Shown piece by piece: positions 7,385 through 14,256 of a stretch of DNA of 15,123 bases. Under the pieces are notes generated by a model. The model saw nothing but the letters and a program-made list of their open reading frames with translations, was not told the DNA's origin and ran no database searches. This DNA comes from Actinomycetota bacterium (GTDB taxonomy: Bacteria > Cyanobacteriota > Vampirovibrionia > Obscuribacterales > Obscuribacteraceae). How positions within the stretch are numbered: the stretch's first letter is position 1; each line of letters begins with the position of its first letter. A program made the translations under genes and the position numbers. The DNA lies in NCBI GenBank assembly GCA_903970355.1, contig CAJCIF010000237.1:1-15123 (forward strand), read 5' to 3'.

Positions 7385-7918
7385 TTACGAGAACAAGTTC
7401 GCGTCGCGGGCTGAGGCAACGAGCCAGTTGATGCAACCAGGAGTTGCTAAACCACCCGTGACACCAGCGGCTCCGAAGAGAACGCGCTTCATCGAATCTT
7501 GAGTTCCAGCAGCCATGTGCATGAAGCCCATGATCATTGTAGGACCGCCCCAGGCAATACCGAGGATTTCCATACCGTTAGCGATGATGTTGAGCAAAGC
7601 TTCTAAGTTAGCCAAGTTGTTAACGCGGACCGTACCTGCTGTGTTGACACCAGTTACGAATGTAGCGTCAGAACCTTGTGGTCCTATGGTACCGTTGGTG
7701 GCACCAGACAATTGCGGGCTGTTGGCATTTTGTCCAGTTTGTTGAGTTTGAGCACCAGTTGTAGATTGGTCGTCGTTAAGACCACCACTTGTAGTCATGT
7801 TGGCTTCGGAGAATGCATCACCTTGAGCTTGAGCGTGAGCTGGGGCTACGGTGAAACCGACGGAAGCGATAACGGACAAGCTTAGGGCAGCCATAGTAAG
7901 TTTACGGAAGATATTCAT
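7385..7918 (-). CDS. Small secreted two-helix protein, VirB2/TrbC pilin-like
   Basis: ATG at 7918 is chosen because AGGAGG lies 7 nt upstream and a signal peptide begins there; the frame stays open further upstream but without signals. The product is 177 residues. A Sec signal peptide ends APAHA (about residue 29). A linker very rich in S, T, N, Q and G follows (about 38-100). Two hydrophobic helices come next (about 109-133, containing GPTMIMGFMHMAAG, and 144-168, containing VLFGAAGVTGG), ending with a short tail. A signal peptide plus two helices joined by a short charged loop is the layout of VirB2/TrbC-type pilins of type IV secretion systems. Those mature proteins are usually nearer 70-80 residues and lack this linker. 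No other secretion gene is nearby. Two good promoters, a 5' hairpin, an ideal ribosome binding site and a strong terminator suggest high expression. The pilin reading is moderate; a different small membrane protein is possible. Confidence 0.75.
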   Translation of the reverse strand: MNIFRKLTMAALSLSVIASVGFTVAPAHAQAQGDAFSEANMTTSGGLNDDQSTTGAQTQQTGQNANSPQLSGATNGTIGPQGSDATFVTGVNTAGTVRVNNLANLEALLNIIANGMEILGIAWGGPTMIMGFMHMAAGTQDSMKRVLFGAAGVTGGLATPGCINWLVASARDANLFS

Positions 7919-7967
7919 TGAGAACCTCCTAGAGAGAGCCGAGAAATTGTAGTAATTTGTGTAGCCT

Positions 7968-7984
7968 GGTTGCGGAAAGCAACC
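7968..7984 (-). promoter_or_regulatory. Hairpin in the leader of the pilin-like mRNA
   Basis: On the minus strand GGTTGC, loop TTTCC and GCAACC form a perfect 6-bp stem about 13 nt after the predicted start of transcription (near 7997). It is about 50 nt ahead of the start codon. Such 5' hairpins can stabilise mRNA; that role is inference. Confidence 0.45.
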
Positions 7985-8003
7985 TCTTTGAATCGATGGG
8001 CTT

Positions 8004-8032
8004 ACAATACGGTAATTACGAAGGCAAGTCAA
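8004..8032 (-). promoter_or_regulatory. Proximal promoter of the pilin-like gene
   Basis: TTGACT (8032-8027), a 17-bp spacer and TATTGT (8009-8004) on the minus strand. Transcription would start near 7997, giving an untranslated leader of about 80 nt. Confidence 0.65.
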
Positions 8033-8058
8033 CCAGAATTCTGTAACCTGCGATACAT

Positions 8059-8086
8059 ATTATAGGGTAAGGTGTCGCGAATTCAA
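8059..8086 (-). promoter_or_regulatory. Distal promoter of the pilin-like gene
   Basis: TTGAAT (8086-8081), a 16-bp spacer and a perfect TATAAT (8064-8059) on the minus strand, in the gap after the cysteine-cluster gene. It is in tandem with the promoter at 8004-8032. Confidence 0.55.
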
Positions 8087-8114
8087 AGCAGAATTTAGGT
8101 TTCTCAGATTAGAT

Positions 8115-9329
8115 TCAGTGGCTGTTCTTGAGAACTCTGGCGATTCTTGAGGCACTAAATAGAAGAAGCTCGAGGGTGGCGGCCGCATATCCCCCCAGCG
8201 CTGTCTCACCCATTCGCTTCTCAAGTTGCCGAATCGAAGCTATGACGTCCAGGTAACCGACTTCGTTAACGCCCCGCATCTTAGCGAGAGCCTTAGCGTG
8301 CCATTTAACCAGCGTATAAACGAAGACAAGGTGATGGAAGCCAGTGATAAGGCTGAGCTGACCGTAGCCGGCACCAAAATAAAGCTTGGCAAAAATGCGC
8401 GAGTAGAAATACCTATATAAAAGATTCTGGACTTCCTTATCTTCATAAGGCCATTTAATAGATTCCAAATCGCCTAATGAGTAAGAACGGCCGGGCAGAG
8501 CAATTTTGAGCCCCGTTAGTACCGATCCGAAGCTGGCATCTATTAAGAACCGATTGAGACTGAAGTCTCCCTCTCCTCTATTTATAGATTTGGTTGGAAA
8601 GTAGAGTCTGTGGAGGTTGGCTATGAGTACCCTGTCTAAATGATTGAGGTGGTCGCTACTGACCGGAGCGGGCGAACTGGCCGCACCTCTTGCTAAACCA
8701 ACCAGATAGCTGGAGCAGTCTTTTAAGCGCGTTTCAAAGTCGATTTCTTCATTCTGGAGCACTTTCAGAATCTCAGTTTCAATTTCAAGGTAACGCTCCC
8801 AGGTGAGGGGCTTACCAACAGCAAGCTGCAACTTGTCCCAATTAGGGTGATGATTCGGAAAGAGGGCCTGAAAGTCTTGATACTTCTGTTCCAGGTACTC
8901 CCTCTGTTCAGCAAGGGCCCGTCCCGAGTTGTGGATGGCGCCCATACTCAGGAAACTAACGGTGGCATAGACGCCGCTGGGTGTCTCGTTAAAGCAATAA
9001 GGAAAGAGCTGGCATATTGAAGGTTTTGCCTTCGAGCCGTCCTCTTTGTGAATGAAACAAAGATTGTCCACTAGAAACGGGCAATGCCCATCTTCACCAT
9101 GCTTAATTGCGTGTGTGTAGGGCACGTTGACCATCTCATACGGCTTTAGCGGCCGAAAAAGATCTTTGCCTTTGAATTTGTCTGCGCGTGCGCCCCAGTT
9201 AGTGGGGGCGATGCGGTCGTAGTCTTCATCTGTGAGCGGTACGGCCCAGCCTCCACAACATTTTCCGCAGCCTGTGCACTCATAGTTGATGCCGACTGGG
9301 ATATGCAGATTTACTTGAGTTTCAGACAT
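8115..9329 (-). CDS. YkgJ-type cysteine-cluster protein
   Basis: 404 residues. The N-terminal third carries the cluster that defines the YkgJ (zinc- or iron-binding cysteine) family: CTGCGKCC (C18, C21, C24, C25), CPFL (C83), LCFIH (C91), ICQLFPYC (C106, C112). The same domain occurs in the flagellin lysine methylase FliB, but I see no further FliB feature I can name. No signal peptide or clear membrane anchor is present, so it is likely cytoplasmic. Most small YkgJ proteins are 100-250 residues, so the ~280-residue C-terminal part is an extra region of unknown role with mostly helical, hydrophobic and charged stretches. The start ATG at 9329 has only a weak purine-rich upstream stretch. It is divergent from guaB3 with a 110-bp gap. 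Metal identity and reaction are not known. Confidence 0.8.
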   Translation of the reverse strand: MSETQVNLHIPVGINYECTGCGKCCGGWAVPLTDEDYDRIAPTNWGARADKFKGKDLFRPLKPYEMVNVPYTHAIKHGEDGHCPFLVDNLCFIHKEDGSKAKPSICQLFPYCFNETPSGVYATVSFLSMGAIHNSGRALAEQREYLEQKYQDFQALFPNHHPNWDKLQLAVGKPLTWERYLEIETEILKVLQNEEIDFETRLKDCSSYLVGLARGAASSPAPVSSDHLNHLDRVLIANLHRLYFPTKSINRGEGDFSLNRFLIDASFGSVLTGLKIALPGRSYSLGDLESIKWPYEDKEVQNLLYRYFYSRIFAKLYFGAGYGQLSLITGFHHLVFVYTLVKWHAKALAKMRGVNEVGYLDVIASIRQLEKRMGETALGGYAAATLELLLFSASRIARVLKNSH

Positions 9330-9342
9330 CGGCGCACCATTA

Positions 9343-9366
9343 CGATCTATTCTTGCGATCTATTCT
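9343..9366 (+). repeat. Tandem 11-bp direct repeat in a divergent promoter region
   Basis: CGATCTATTCT occurs at 9343-9353 and again at 9356-9366 (13-bp period), between the cysteine-cluster gene and guaB3. It could be a regulator half-site pair or chance. No strong sigma-70 promoter could be picked for either flanking gene. Confidence 0.5.
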
Positions 9367-9439
9367 AAAGATTCGATATCTAGCTTCAGTAGGGCTTGCA
9401 GGGTCGGTGCTAAGATAAAACGAAATTGAGCGAGGCGGG

Positions 9440-10654
9440 ATGACCATGGTAAATAGTAAGTCACTCAGTGCAGAAAAGACATCGGAGCCGCAAATGTATA
9501 TCGGTCGCGGCAAAAAGACACGCCGCGCTTACGGCTTTGACGAAATAGCGCTCGTTCCTGGTTCGGTCACTTTAGATCCTGATTTGTGCGATATCGGTTT
9601 TGAACTTGGACCCCACAAGTTTGCCATTCCTATTATTGCAAGTGCGATGGACAGTGTAGTCGATAGCGGTATGGCTGGAGTCATGGGAGAACTGGGTGGA
9701 TTGGCGGTCGTCAATCTGCAAGGTTTGCAAACCCGTTACGAAGATACCAACGAAGCCTACGAAAAAATAGCCAAGTGCGACAACCTATCTTTCGTTGAGT
9801 TGATGCAAGAGCTTTATGCTCAACCTATTAAAGAAGAGCTGATTGAAAAGCGAATCGAATCTATTAAGGGAAGAGGGGTTCTGGCAGCAGTTTCTATCAC
9901 TCCCAATTTTGCAGATAAGTATGGACCGATCGCTATTGAAGCGGGCTGTGATGTTCTTGTTGTGCAGTCTACGGTTACTGGATTGGAGCATCGCTCTGCA
10001 ATGGGTACGCCTAGCTTGAACCTGGCCAAGTTTTGCAAGAAGACGAGCGTGCCGGTCATAGTTGGCAATTGCGTCACGTACGAAACCGCTTACGCGCTTT
10101 TGGAAACCGGTGTGGCCGGCATTCTTGTTGGCATAGGACCAGGGGCAGCCTGCACATCTCGCAGCGTGCTTGGGGTTGGTTTGCCGATGGCAACAGCTAT
10201 TGCAGATTGCGCTGCCGCAAGAGAAGATTTCGAAGCCGAGCACGGCTACAGACCGGCTATCATCGCTGATGGTGGCATGGTTGTCGGTGGCGATATTTGC
10301 AAAGCAATTGCTTGCGGAGCAGATGCAGTAATGATTGGTTCTCCACTGGCGCGTGCTAAGGAAGCACCGGGGAGAGGGTTCCACTGGGGCATGGCTACGC
10401 CGAGCCCGGTTTTGCCACGTGGCACACGCATTAAAGTGGGCACTACAGGCAGCTTGGAGCAGATTCTCAACGGACCGGCACACATAGATGACGGCAGTCA
10501 AAATCTTACCGGTGCTCTGCGCACCAGCATGGCCACTCTTGGTGCTGCCAATCTGCGTGAGATGCAACAAGTAGAAGTTGTAATTGCCCCTTCCATGCTC
10601 TCTGAAGGCAAAGTATTCCAAAACGCTCAGCGTTTAGGTATGGGTCGCTCGTAA
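9440..10654 (+). CDS. guaB3: GuaB3-type IMP dehydrogenase family protein (no CBS domains)
   Basis: A TIM-barrel enzyme of the IMP dehydrogenase/GMP reductase family, acting on purine nucleotides in the cytoplasm. At 404 residues it is shorter than GuaB (about 490) because the regulatory CBS pair is absent; the region around 95-145 holds only a helical insert. Family hallmarks: RRAYGFDEIALVPGSVTLDP (about 29-48); IIASAMDSVV (about 65-74); the catalytic loop GIGPGAACTSR with nucleophile C238; the phosphate-binding ADGGMVVGGDICKAIACGAD (about 276-295). An FHWGMATPSPVLPRG flap segment follows (about 314-328). This form matches the GuaB3 group of Cyanobacteria and Actinobacteria; cyanobacterial GuaB3 has been reported to be a working IMP dehydrogenase. 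ATG at 9440 is used; a second in-frame ATG at 9446 has slightly better spacing from GAGG. The protease gene follows after 18 bp, so co-transcription is likely. Confidence 0.9.
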   Translation: MTMVNSKSLSAEKTSEPQMYIGRGKKTRRAYGFDEIALVPGSVTLDPDLCDIGFELGPHKFAIPIIASAMDSVVDSGMAGVMGELGGLAVVNLQGLQTRYEDTNEAYEKIAKCDNLSFVELMQELYAQPIKEELIEKRIESIKGRGVLAAVSITPNFADKYGPIAIEAGCDVLVVQSTVTGLEHRSAMGTPSLNLAKFCKKTSVPVIVGNCVTYETAYALLETGVAGILVGIGPGAACTSRSVLGVGLPMATAIADCAAAREDFEAEHGYRPAIIADGGMVVGGDICKAIACGADAVMIGSPLARAKEAPGRGFHWGMATPSPVLPRGTRIKVGTTGSLEQILNGPAHIDDGSQNLTGALRTSMATLGAANLREMQQVEVVIAPSMLSEGKVFQNAQRLGMGRS

Positions 10655-10672
10655 ATCAAATTGGTCTTTCGT

Positions 10673-11839
10673 ATGCATGCAATAAATAGATTCCCTCTAT
10701 TAATGGCTGGTATGGCAGCCGCCGTTCTCAATTTCGCTGTTTCCATGCCGTTTGCAGCCACCGCCGCCCCGAATGTATTATCACCGAATACTATTGCCGA
10801 CATTGCTCAAGCTGTGTCACCGGCCGTAGTAAATATTGAGGTAGACCAGGAAGTTAGCCAACCTAGTATGGTGCCGTTTTTGCAATTTCCCGATAACCCA
10901 TTTGGTAACGGTCTGGATTTTTTCTTTAATGGACAACGCATTCAACCTCGTGGCGGACCGCATCCCGAGATGCCCAAGATGGAAAGACACAACAGCGGGT
11001 CTGGATTTATTGTGCGGCAAGATGGTTATATCCTCACGAATTCGCATGTTGTAAAAGGTGCTTCAAAAATCACCGTCACTTTGACGGACAAACGTGTTTT
11101 CACCGATGCTAAGGTTGTAGGAACAGATACTTTTTACGATCTAGCTGTTGTGAAAATAAATGCCACCAACTTACCGATAGCAAAACTAGGTACGTCTGCC
11201 GGTCTTCGGCCAGGTGAATTTGCTATTGCCATCGGCAATCCGCTCGGTTTCGATCACACCGTCACCTTCGGGATTATCTCGGCGGTAGGGAGATCCGTTG
11301 ATGCAGTGAGCAGAGACGTCAAATTGATTCAAACAGATGCGGCGATCAATCCTGGAAATTCCGGTGGTCCGCTTCTCAATTTGGATGGTGATGTTATTGG
11401 TGTGAACATAGCCATTCAGGCGAATGCGCAGAACATCGGTTTTGCAATTCCAATCGATGTTGTGAAATCGATCGAAGATGATCTCATCAACGGACGTCAT
11501 ATTGCCAGAGCCTGGCTCGGCATAATGATGGAAGATGCAAACGATGTTCATGCAAAAAGTTTGGGTCTGCCCGCTCCCCTTAAAGGGGTCTTCGTAACGA
11601 AGGTATTTAGAGGCAGTTCTGCTTCCGGTGCTGGTGTGCAAGCAGGTGATATCATCCAGAAAATAGACGGTAAAGATGTCGGCACAGCGAAAGAAGTGCG
11701 CGAATTGGTGCTGGCCCACAAAGTGGGAGATACACTCAATTTGTATTTGTTGCACAACAAAATGCAAAAAGCCTTATCCGTAAAAATAGGCAATTATCCG
11801 GACAACCCACCCCAGGCCGTAGACGACCCGGAAGAATAA
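10673..11839 (+). CDS. htrA: HtrA/DegP-family periplasmic serine protease with one PDZ domain
   Basis: Protein quality control outside the cytoplasm: degrades misfolded exported proteins. ATG at 10673 gives 388 residues; an in-frame TTG at 10661 is possible, and neither has a strong ribosome binding site. An N-terminal hydrophobic stretch ending FAATAA (about residue 32) is a signal peptide or uncleaved anchor. The trypsin-like domain has the complete triad: H125 in TNSHVVKG, D156 in FYDLAVVKI, S230 in NPGNSGGPLLN. The early segment rich in P, F, G and N (about 65-100) corresponds to the variable LA loop of this family. One PDZ domain spans about residues 280-375 (ARAWLGIMM, GSSASGAGVQAGDIIQKIDG). 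DegP has two PDZ domains and DegS one, so the layout is DegS/HhoA-like in domain number. It is 18 bp downstream of guaB3. It ends 5 bp from the stop of the convergent gene. Confidence 0.93.
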   Translation: MHAINRFPLLMAGMAAAVLNFAVSMPFAATAAPNVLSPNTIADIAQAVSPAVVNIEVDQEVSQPSMVPFLQFPDNPFGNGLDFFFNGQRIQPRGGPHPEMPKMERHNSGSGFIVRQDGYILTNSHVVKGASKITVTLTDKRVFTDAKVVGTDTFYDLAVVKINATNLPIAKLGTSAGLRPGEFAIAIGNPLGFDHTVTFGIISAVGRSVDAVSRDVKLIQTDAAINPGNSGGPLLNLDGDVIGVNIAIQANAQNIGFAIPIDVVKSIEDDLINGRHIARAWLGIMMEDANDVHAKSLGLPAPLKGVFVTKVFRGSSASGAGVQAGDIIQKIDGKDVGTAKEVRELVLAHKVGDTLNLYLLHNKMQKALSVKIGNYPDNPPQAVDDPEE

Positions 11840-11844
11840 AAGCG

Positions 11845-12690
11845 TTATTTTGGGGGCTGCACTTTATTGCTGCCACTCGATTCATGTTTCCCCAAATCTT
11901 CACCCACTGCCATATCTTCGATGATATCAGTGAGCTTGGAAGCGCCGGATTTGGATAAAAGTACCTGAGTAGCCTTCTCTAGTTTTTTGAAGCCAATCGG
12001 GTAAGCAAAATCTTTGGCGGTGAATGTCGTTTCTTTTGCACTGCGAGTATCGAAAAATGTCGTTTTGCCCGCATAGGCATCATTGACAGTCAGGTTCAGC
12101 CAGGGATTGCCATGATCAGTTTTGTTTTCTTTATGGAAAAAAACCACCTTTCGATATGGCAAAACATGATAGTCCAAATGATAAAAAGCATAAACAACGT
12201 CTAGAACTGGCGCGGCAAGGTCGATATTAGTGATTGCCCAGAGTTCATCATAGGTATGTTCAGGATTGTATTTGATGATGTGCAATCCCTGAATAGTCTG
12301 TTCTCCTATTTTTAGAAGCTTCGAGAGTTTCCTTGGACCAGTGGGCAGGGTTGGCAGGAACGTCGAGTGCTGGAACTCATTTGGTGAGGCATTGTATATA
12401 ACGTGATCGTCCGGACGAAAAATTGCCACTTCTCGATAAGGTGGCGCTATTAATACTACGAAGTTGAAGTTCTTGTTGACGATTTTGACAGCATCATGCG
12501 TAAGGTAGACGTACTGAAGCCCTAGCTGTTTATGTTCTTGCACAAGGAGCCAGCCCTTTTGATGATCTGCGGTTTGATGGCTGGCACCAAATGCAATACC
12601 AATAGATGAATGAAAACAAAGCAAGAGGAAAAGAGCGAGATGCCAAATCCTCAGATTATTTTTTATCGGTAACTTTCGCTTTGTCGACAT
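11845..12690 (-). CDS. Secreted protein of unknown function, paralogue C of a tandem trio
   Basis: 281 residues from ATG at 12690, preferred over an upstream frame opening at 12753 because the signal peptide starts here and a GAAGA stretch precedes it. Signal peptide: basic N-region (STKRKLPIK), hydrophobic core, likely cleavage after IAFGA (about 35). I do not recognise the family. It shares with the next gene upstream (12656-13501) a set of fixed blocks: HKQLG, VYLTHDAVKIVNK, IFRPDDHVIY, TFLP, ITNIDLA, DFAYPIGFKKL, and SKSGASKLTDI with a GEDLG tail. The sequence suggests alternating beta strands with a short helical C-terminus. The start overlaps the preceding gene by 35 bp, pointing to coupled translation. 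It is the last gene of the string. No terminator is seen at its 3' end, which lies 5 bp from the protease stop. Confidence 0.8.
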   Translation of the reverse strand: MSTKRKLPIKNNLRIWHLALFLLLCFHSSIGIAFGASHQTADHQKGWLLVQEHKQLGLQYVYLTHDAVKIVNKNFNFVVLIAPPYREVAIFRPDDHVIYNASPNEFQHSTFLPTLPTGPRKLSKLLKIGEQTIQGLHIIKYNPEHTYDELWAITNIDLAAPVLDVVYAFYHLDYHVLPYRKVVFFHKENKTDHGNPWLNLTVNDAYAGKTTFFDTRSAKETTFTAKDFAYPIGFKKLEKATQVLLSKSGASKLTDIIEDMAVGEDLGKHESSGSNKVQPPK

Positions 12691-13501
12691 TAGTCTTCTT
12701 TGCACTATCTTCTGAGCTGCCGAGATCTTCGCCAAGATTGAGATCTTTGACAATGTCGTTTAATCCGCTTGCGCCTTTCCGGGAGACAAACGCTTCACCT
12801 GCACTGTTCAGCTTTTTAAAGCCGACAGGATAAGCAAAATCTTGGGGAGTTAGTTTCAATTTCCTGGCACCCACCGTGTCGAGGAAAGTAGTTTTACCTT
12901 GATACCCGTCGTTAATCGAAACGCTCAGCCAGAGATTGAGGTGGTCTGATTTATTCGAACCGAATTGATTGATCTTACGGAAAGGCAGAAGAGGATTGTC
13001 AATTTGATAGTAGGTGTGGACGACTGCCAATACATTTTGTGCAAGGTCAATATTAGAAATCGTCCAAATTTGATCGCCGCTGCTAGTACGTGAGCAAAAT
13101 TTTTCGACGTGCAAACCGTGAAAATCTTCCTCCCCGAATTTGATCAGTTTTGAATATTTGAAAGGTTTAGTGGCAATTATTGCCGGCAGGAAACTAGTTT
13201 TTTGAAAATCAGCGGGTGGTGAAGTGTAAATGACGTGATCATCTGGACGGAAGATAGCAATGGATTTATAGGGCGGTCCAAGCAAGATTGTGAATCCAAG
13301 TGTCTTGTTCACGATTTTGACGGCATCGTGAGTTAGATAGACGGAATTCTCACCGAGCTGTTTGTGTCTCTGGCGCAACTCCCAGCCATTTAAATCGGAC
13401 GTTGCACCAAATGCAGTGCCAAAGCTAAGAGCGAAGGAGGCCAATATCGAGAGAACAAGGCGAAGCGCAAAATCAAAATTACTTTTTGAACTTGACGCCA
13501 A
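12656..13501 (-). CDS. Secreted protein of unknown function, paralogue B of a tandem trio
   Basis: 281 residues from a TTG at 13501. TTG is chosen because AGAGGA lies 8 nt upstream, a signal peptide follows directly, and no in-frame ATG fits. The signal peptide core is LRLVLSILASFALSFG, with likely cleavage after TAFGA (about 33). It is the closest relative of paralogue C, and both are 281 residues: HKQLG, VYLTHDAVKIVNK, IFRPDDHVIY, FLPAI, WTISNIDLA, LPFRK, DFAYPVGFKKL, ASGLNDIVKDLNLGEDLG. The C-terminus after that is lysine/aspartate-rich. It overlaps paralogue A upstream by 23 bp and paralogue C downstream by 35 bp. Family and function are unknown. The size and blocks do not match LolA or any carrier I can name. 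Confidence 0.8.
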   Translation of the reverse strand: MASSSKSNFDFALRLVLSILASFALSFGTAFGATSDLNGWELRQRHKQLGENSVYLTHDAVKIVNKTLGFTILLGPPYKSIAIFRPDDHVIYTSPPADFQKTSFLPAIIATKPFKYSKLIKFGEEDFHGLHVEKFCSRTSSGDQIWTISNIDLAQNVLAVVHTYYQIDNPLLPFRKINQFGSNKSDHLNLWLSVSINDGYQGKTTFLDTVGARKLKLTPQDFAYPVGFKKLNSAGEAFVSRKGASGLNDIVKDLNLGEDLGSSEDSAKKTNVDKAKVTDKK

Positions 13502-14228
13502 TATCCATATCCTCTAGAAGGTTGTTGAATTGACCCTTTTGTTTGCTTGAAAGTGTTAACCCGCTTGCGGTTGGAAGTTGCTTATAGCCCACCGGATATT
13601 CAAAGTCGCTCGCATTGTAATTATACTTCCGAATGTTACTCGTATGGATAACTGTATTGACCCCTTCAAATGGGTTTGTTAATCCTCCCCCAAGCCAAGT
13701 TTTTGTGGCACCTTGTTTCCTGTCGCCGTAGTCGTTTGTGTAACGGTAAGGCAGCCCTTCAACAGGAAGAGCATAGAAAATGCGTATTACCTTAGCAGCT
13801 TGTGGCCCAATGGGAAGATTTTTCACAAGCCACAAAGTTTGCCGCTTATCCTTGCCTTGTGTCTTCTCTAAGACAAGATCTTTTTCGTGTTCGATGCCCT
13901 TCGTGAAGAACGGTTGGCCATCAGCATAGTTGTAGTCTGAATAGGCAAAGCCAAAGGCAGCACGTTTGAATGATTCGATCGGCACGGAATAGATCAGACG
14001 CTCGTCATCTCGAAAGACAGCAACTATCCATTTTGGTCCTTTCGTAAGAACGGTATAGCCAGCTGTTCTGTTCATAATCTTAATTGCATCTTTGGCAATT
14101 AAGATTTTTTGGCTGCCGATTTGAATGTGGCTCTGATCGAAACACCATTCGCTTTCGGCGGCAAAAACAGGCACCGAAAAGATATAGGTGCATAGAAGCA
14201 ACAGAAATTGCCTTATGAAATTGAGCAT
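13479..14228 (-). CDS. Secreted protein of unknown function, paralogue A (most diverged of the trio)
   Basis: 249 residues from ATG at 14228, selected because a signal peptide starts there (hydrophobic core FLLLLCTYIFSVPVF, likely cleavage after FAA near residue 23). The frame opens upstream to 14279 but that would run into the preceding gene. Relation to B and C is visible in the same order of blocks: ILIAKDAIKIMNR, VAVFRDDERLIYS, LWLVKNLPIG, LPYRYTNDYG and DFEYPVGYKQL. The C-terminus (NNLLEDMDIG) parallels LNDIVKDLNLG of B. Gaps and a different middle region show older divergence than that between B and C. It starts 28 bp after the DUF1501 stop, with only a weak GCGGG as ribosome binding site. 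Function unknown. Confidence 0.78.
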   Translation of the reverse strand: MLNFIRQFLLLLCTYIFSVPVFAAESEWCFDQSHIQIGSQKILIAKDAIKIMNRTAGYTVLTKGPKWIVAVFRDDERLIYSVPIESFKRAAFGFAYSDYNYADGQPFFTKGIEHEKDLVLEKTQGKDKRQTLWLVKNLPIGPQAAKVIRIFYALPVEGLPYRYTNDYGDRKQGATKTWLGGGLTNPFEGVNTVIHTSNIRKYNYNASDFEYPVGYKQLPTASGLTLSSKQKGQFNNLLEDMDIGVKFKK

Positions 14229-14256
14229 GAACAAACCCGCGATTGCCCGCTGGTTT

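Noticed and set aside
9785..10621. A 278-codon minus-strand open frame opposite guaB3
   Set aside because: It is antisense to the catalytic part of guaB3 and cysteine/asparagine/serine-rich in the manner of a shadow frame, with no domain.
11186..11767. A 193-codon minus-strand open frame opposite the protease gene
   Set aside because: The plus frame holds the protease domain and PDZ domain; the antisense product matches nothing.
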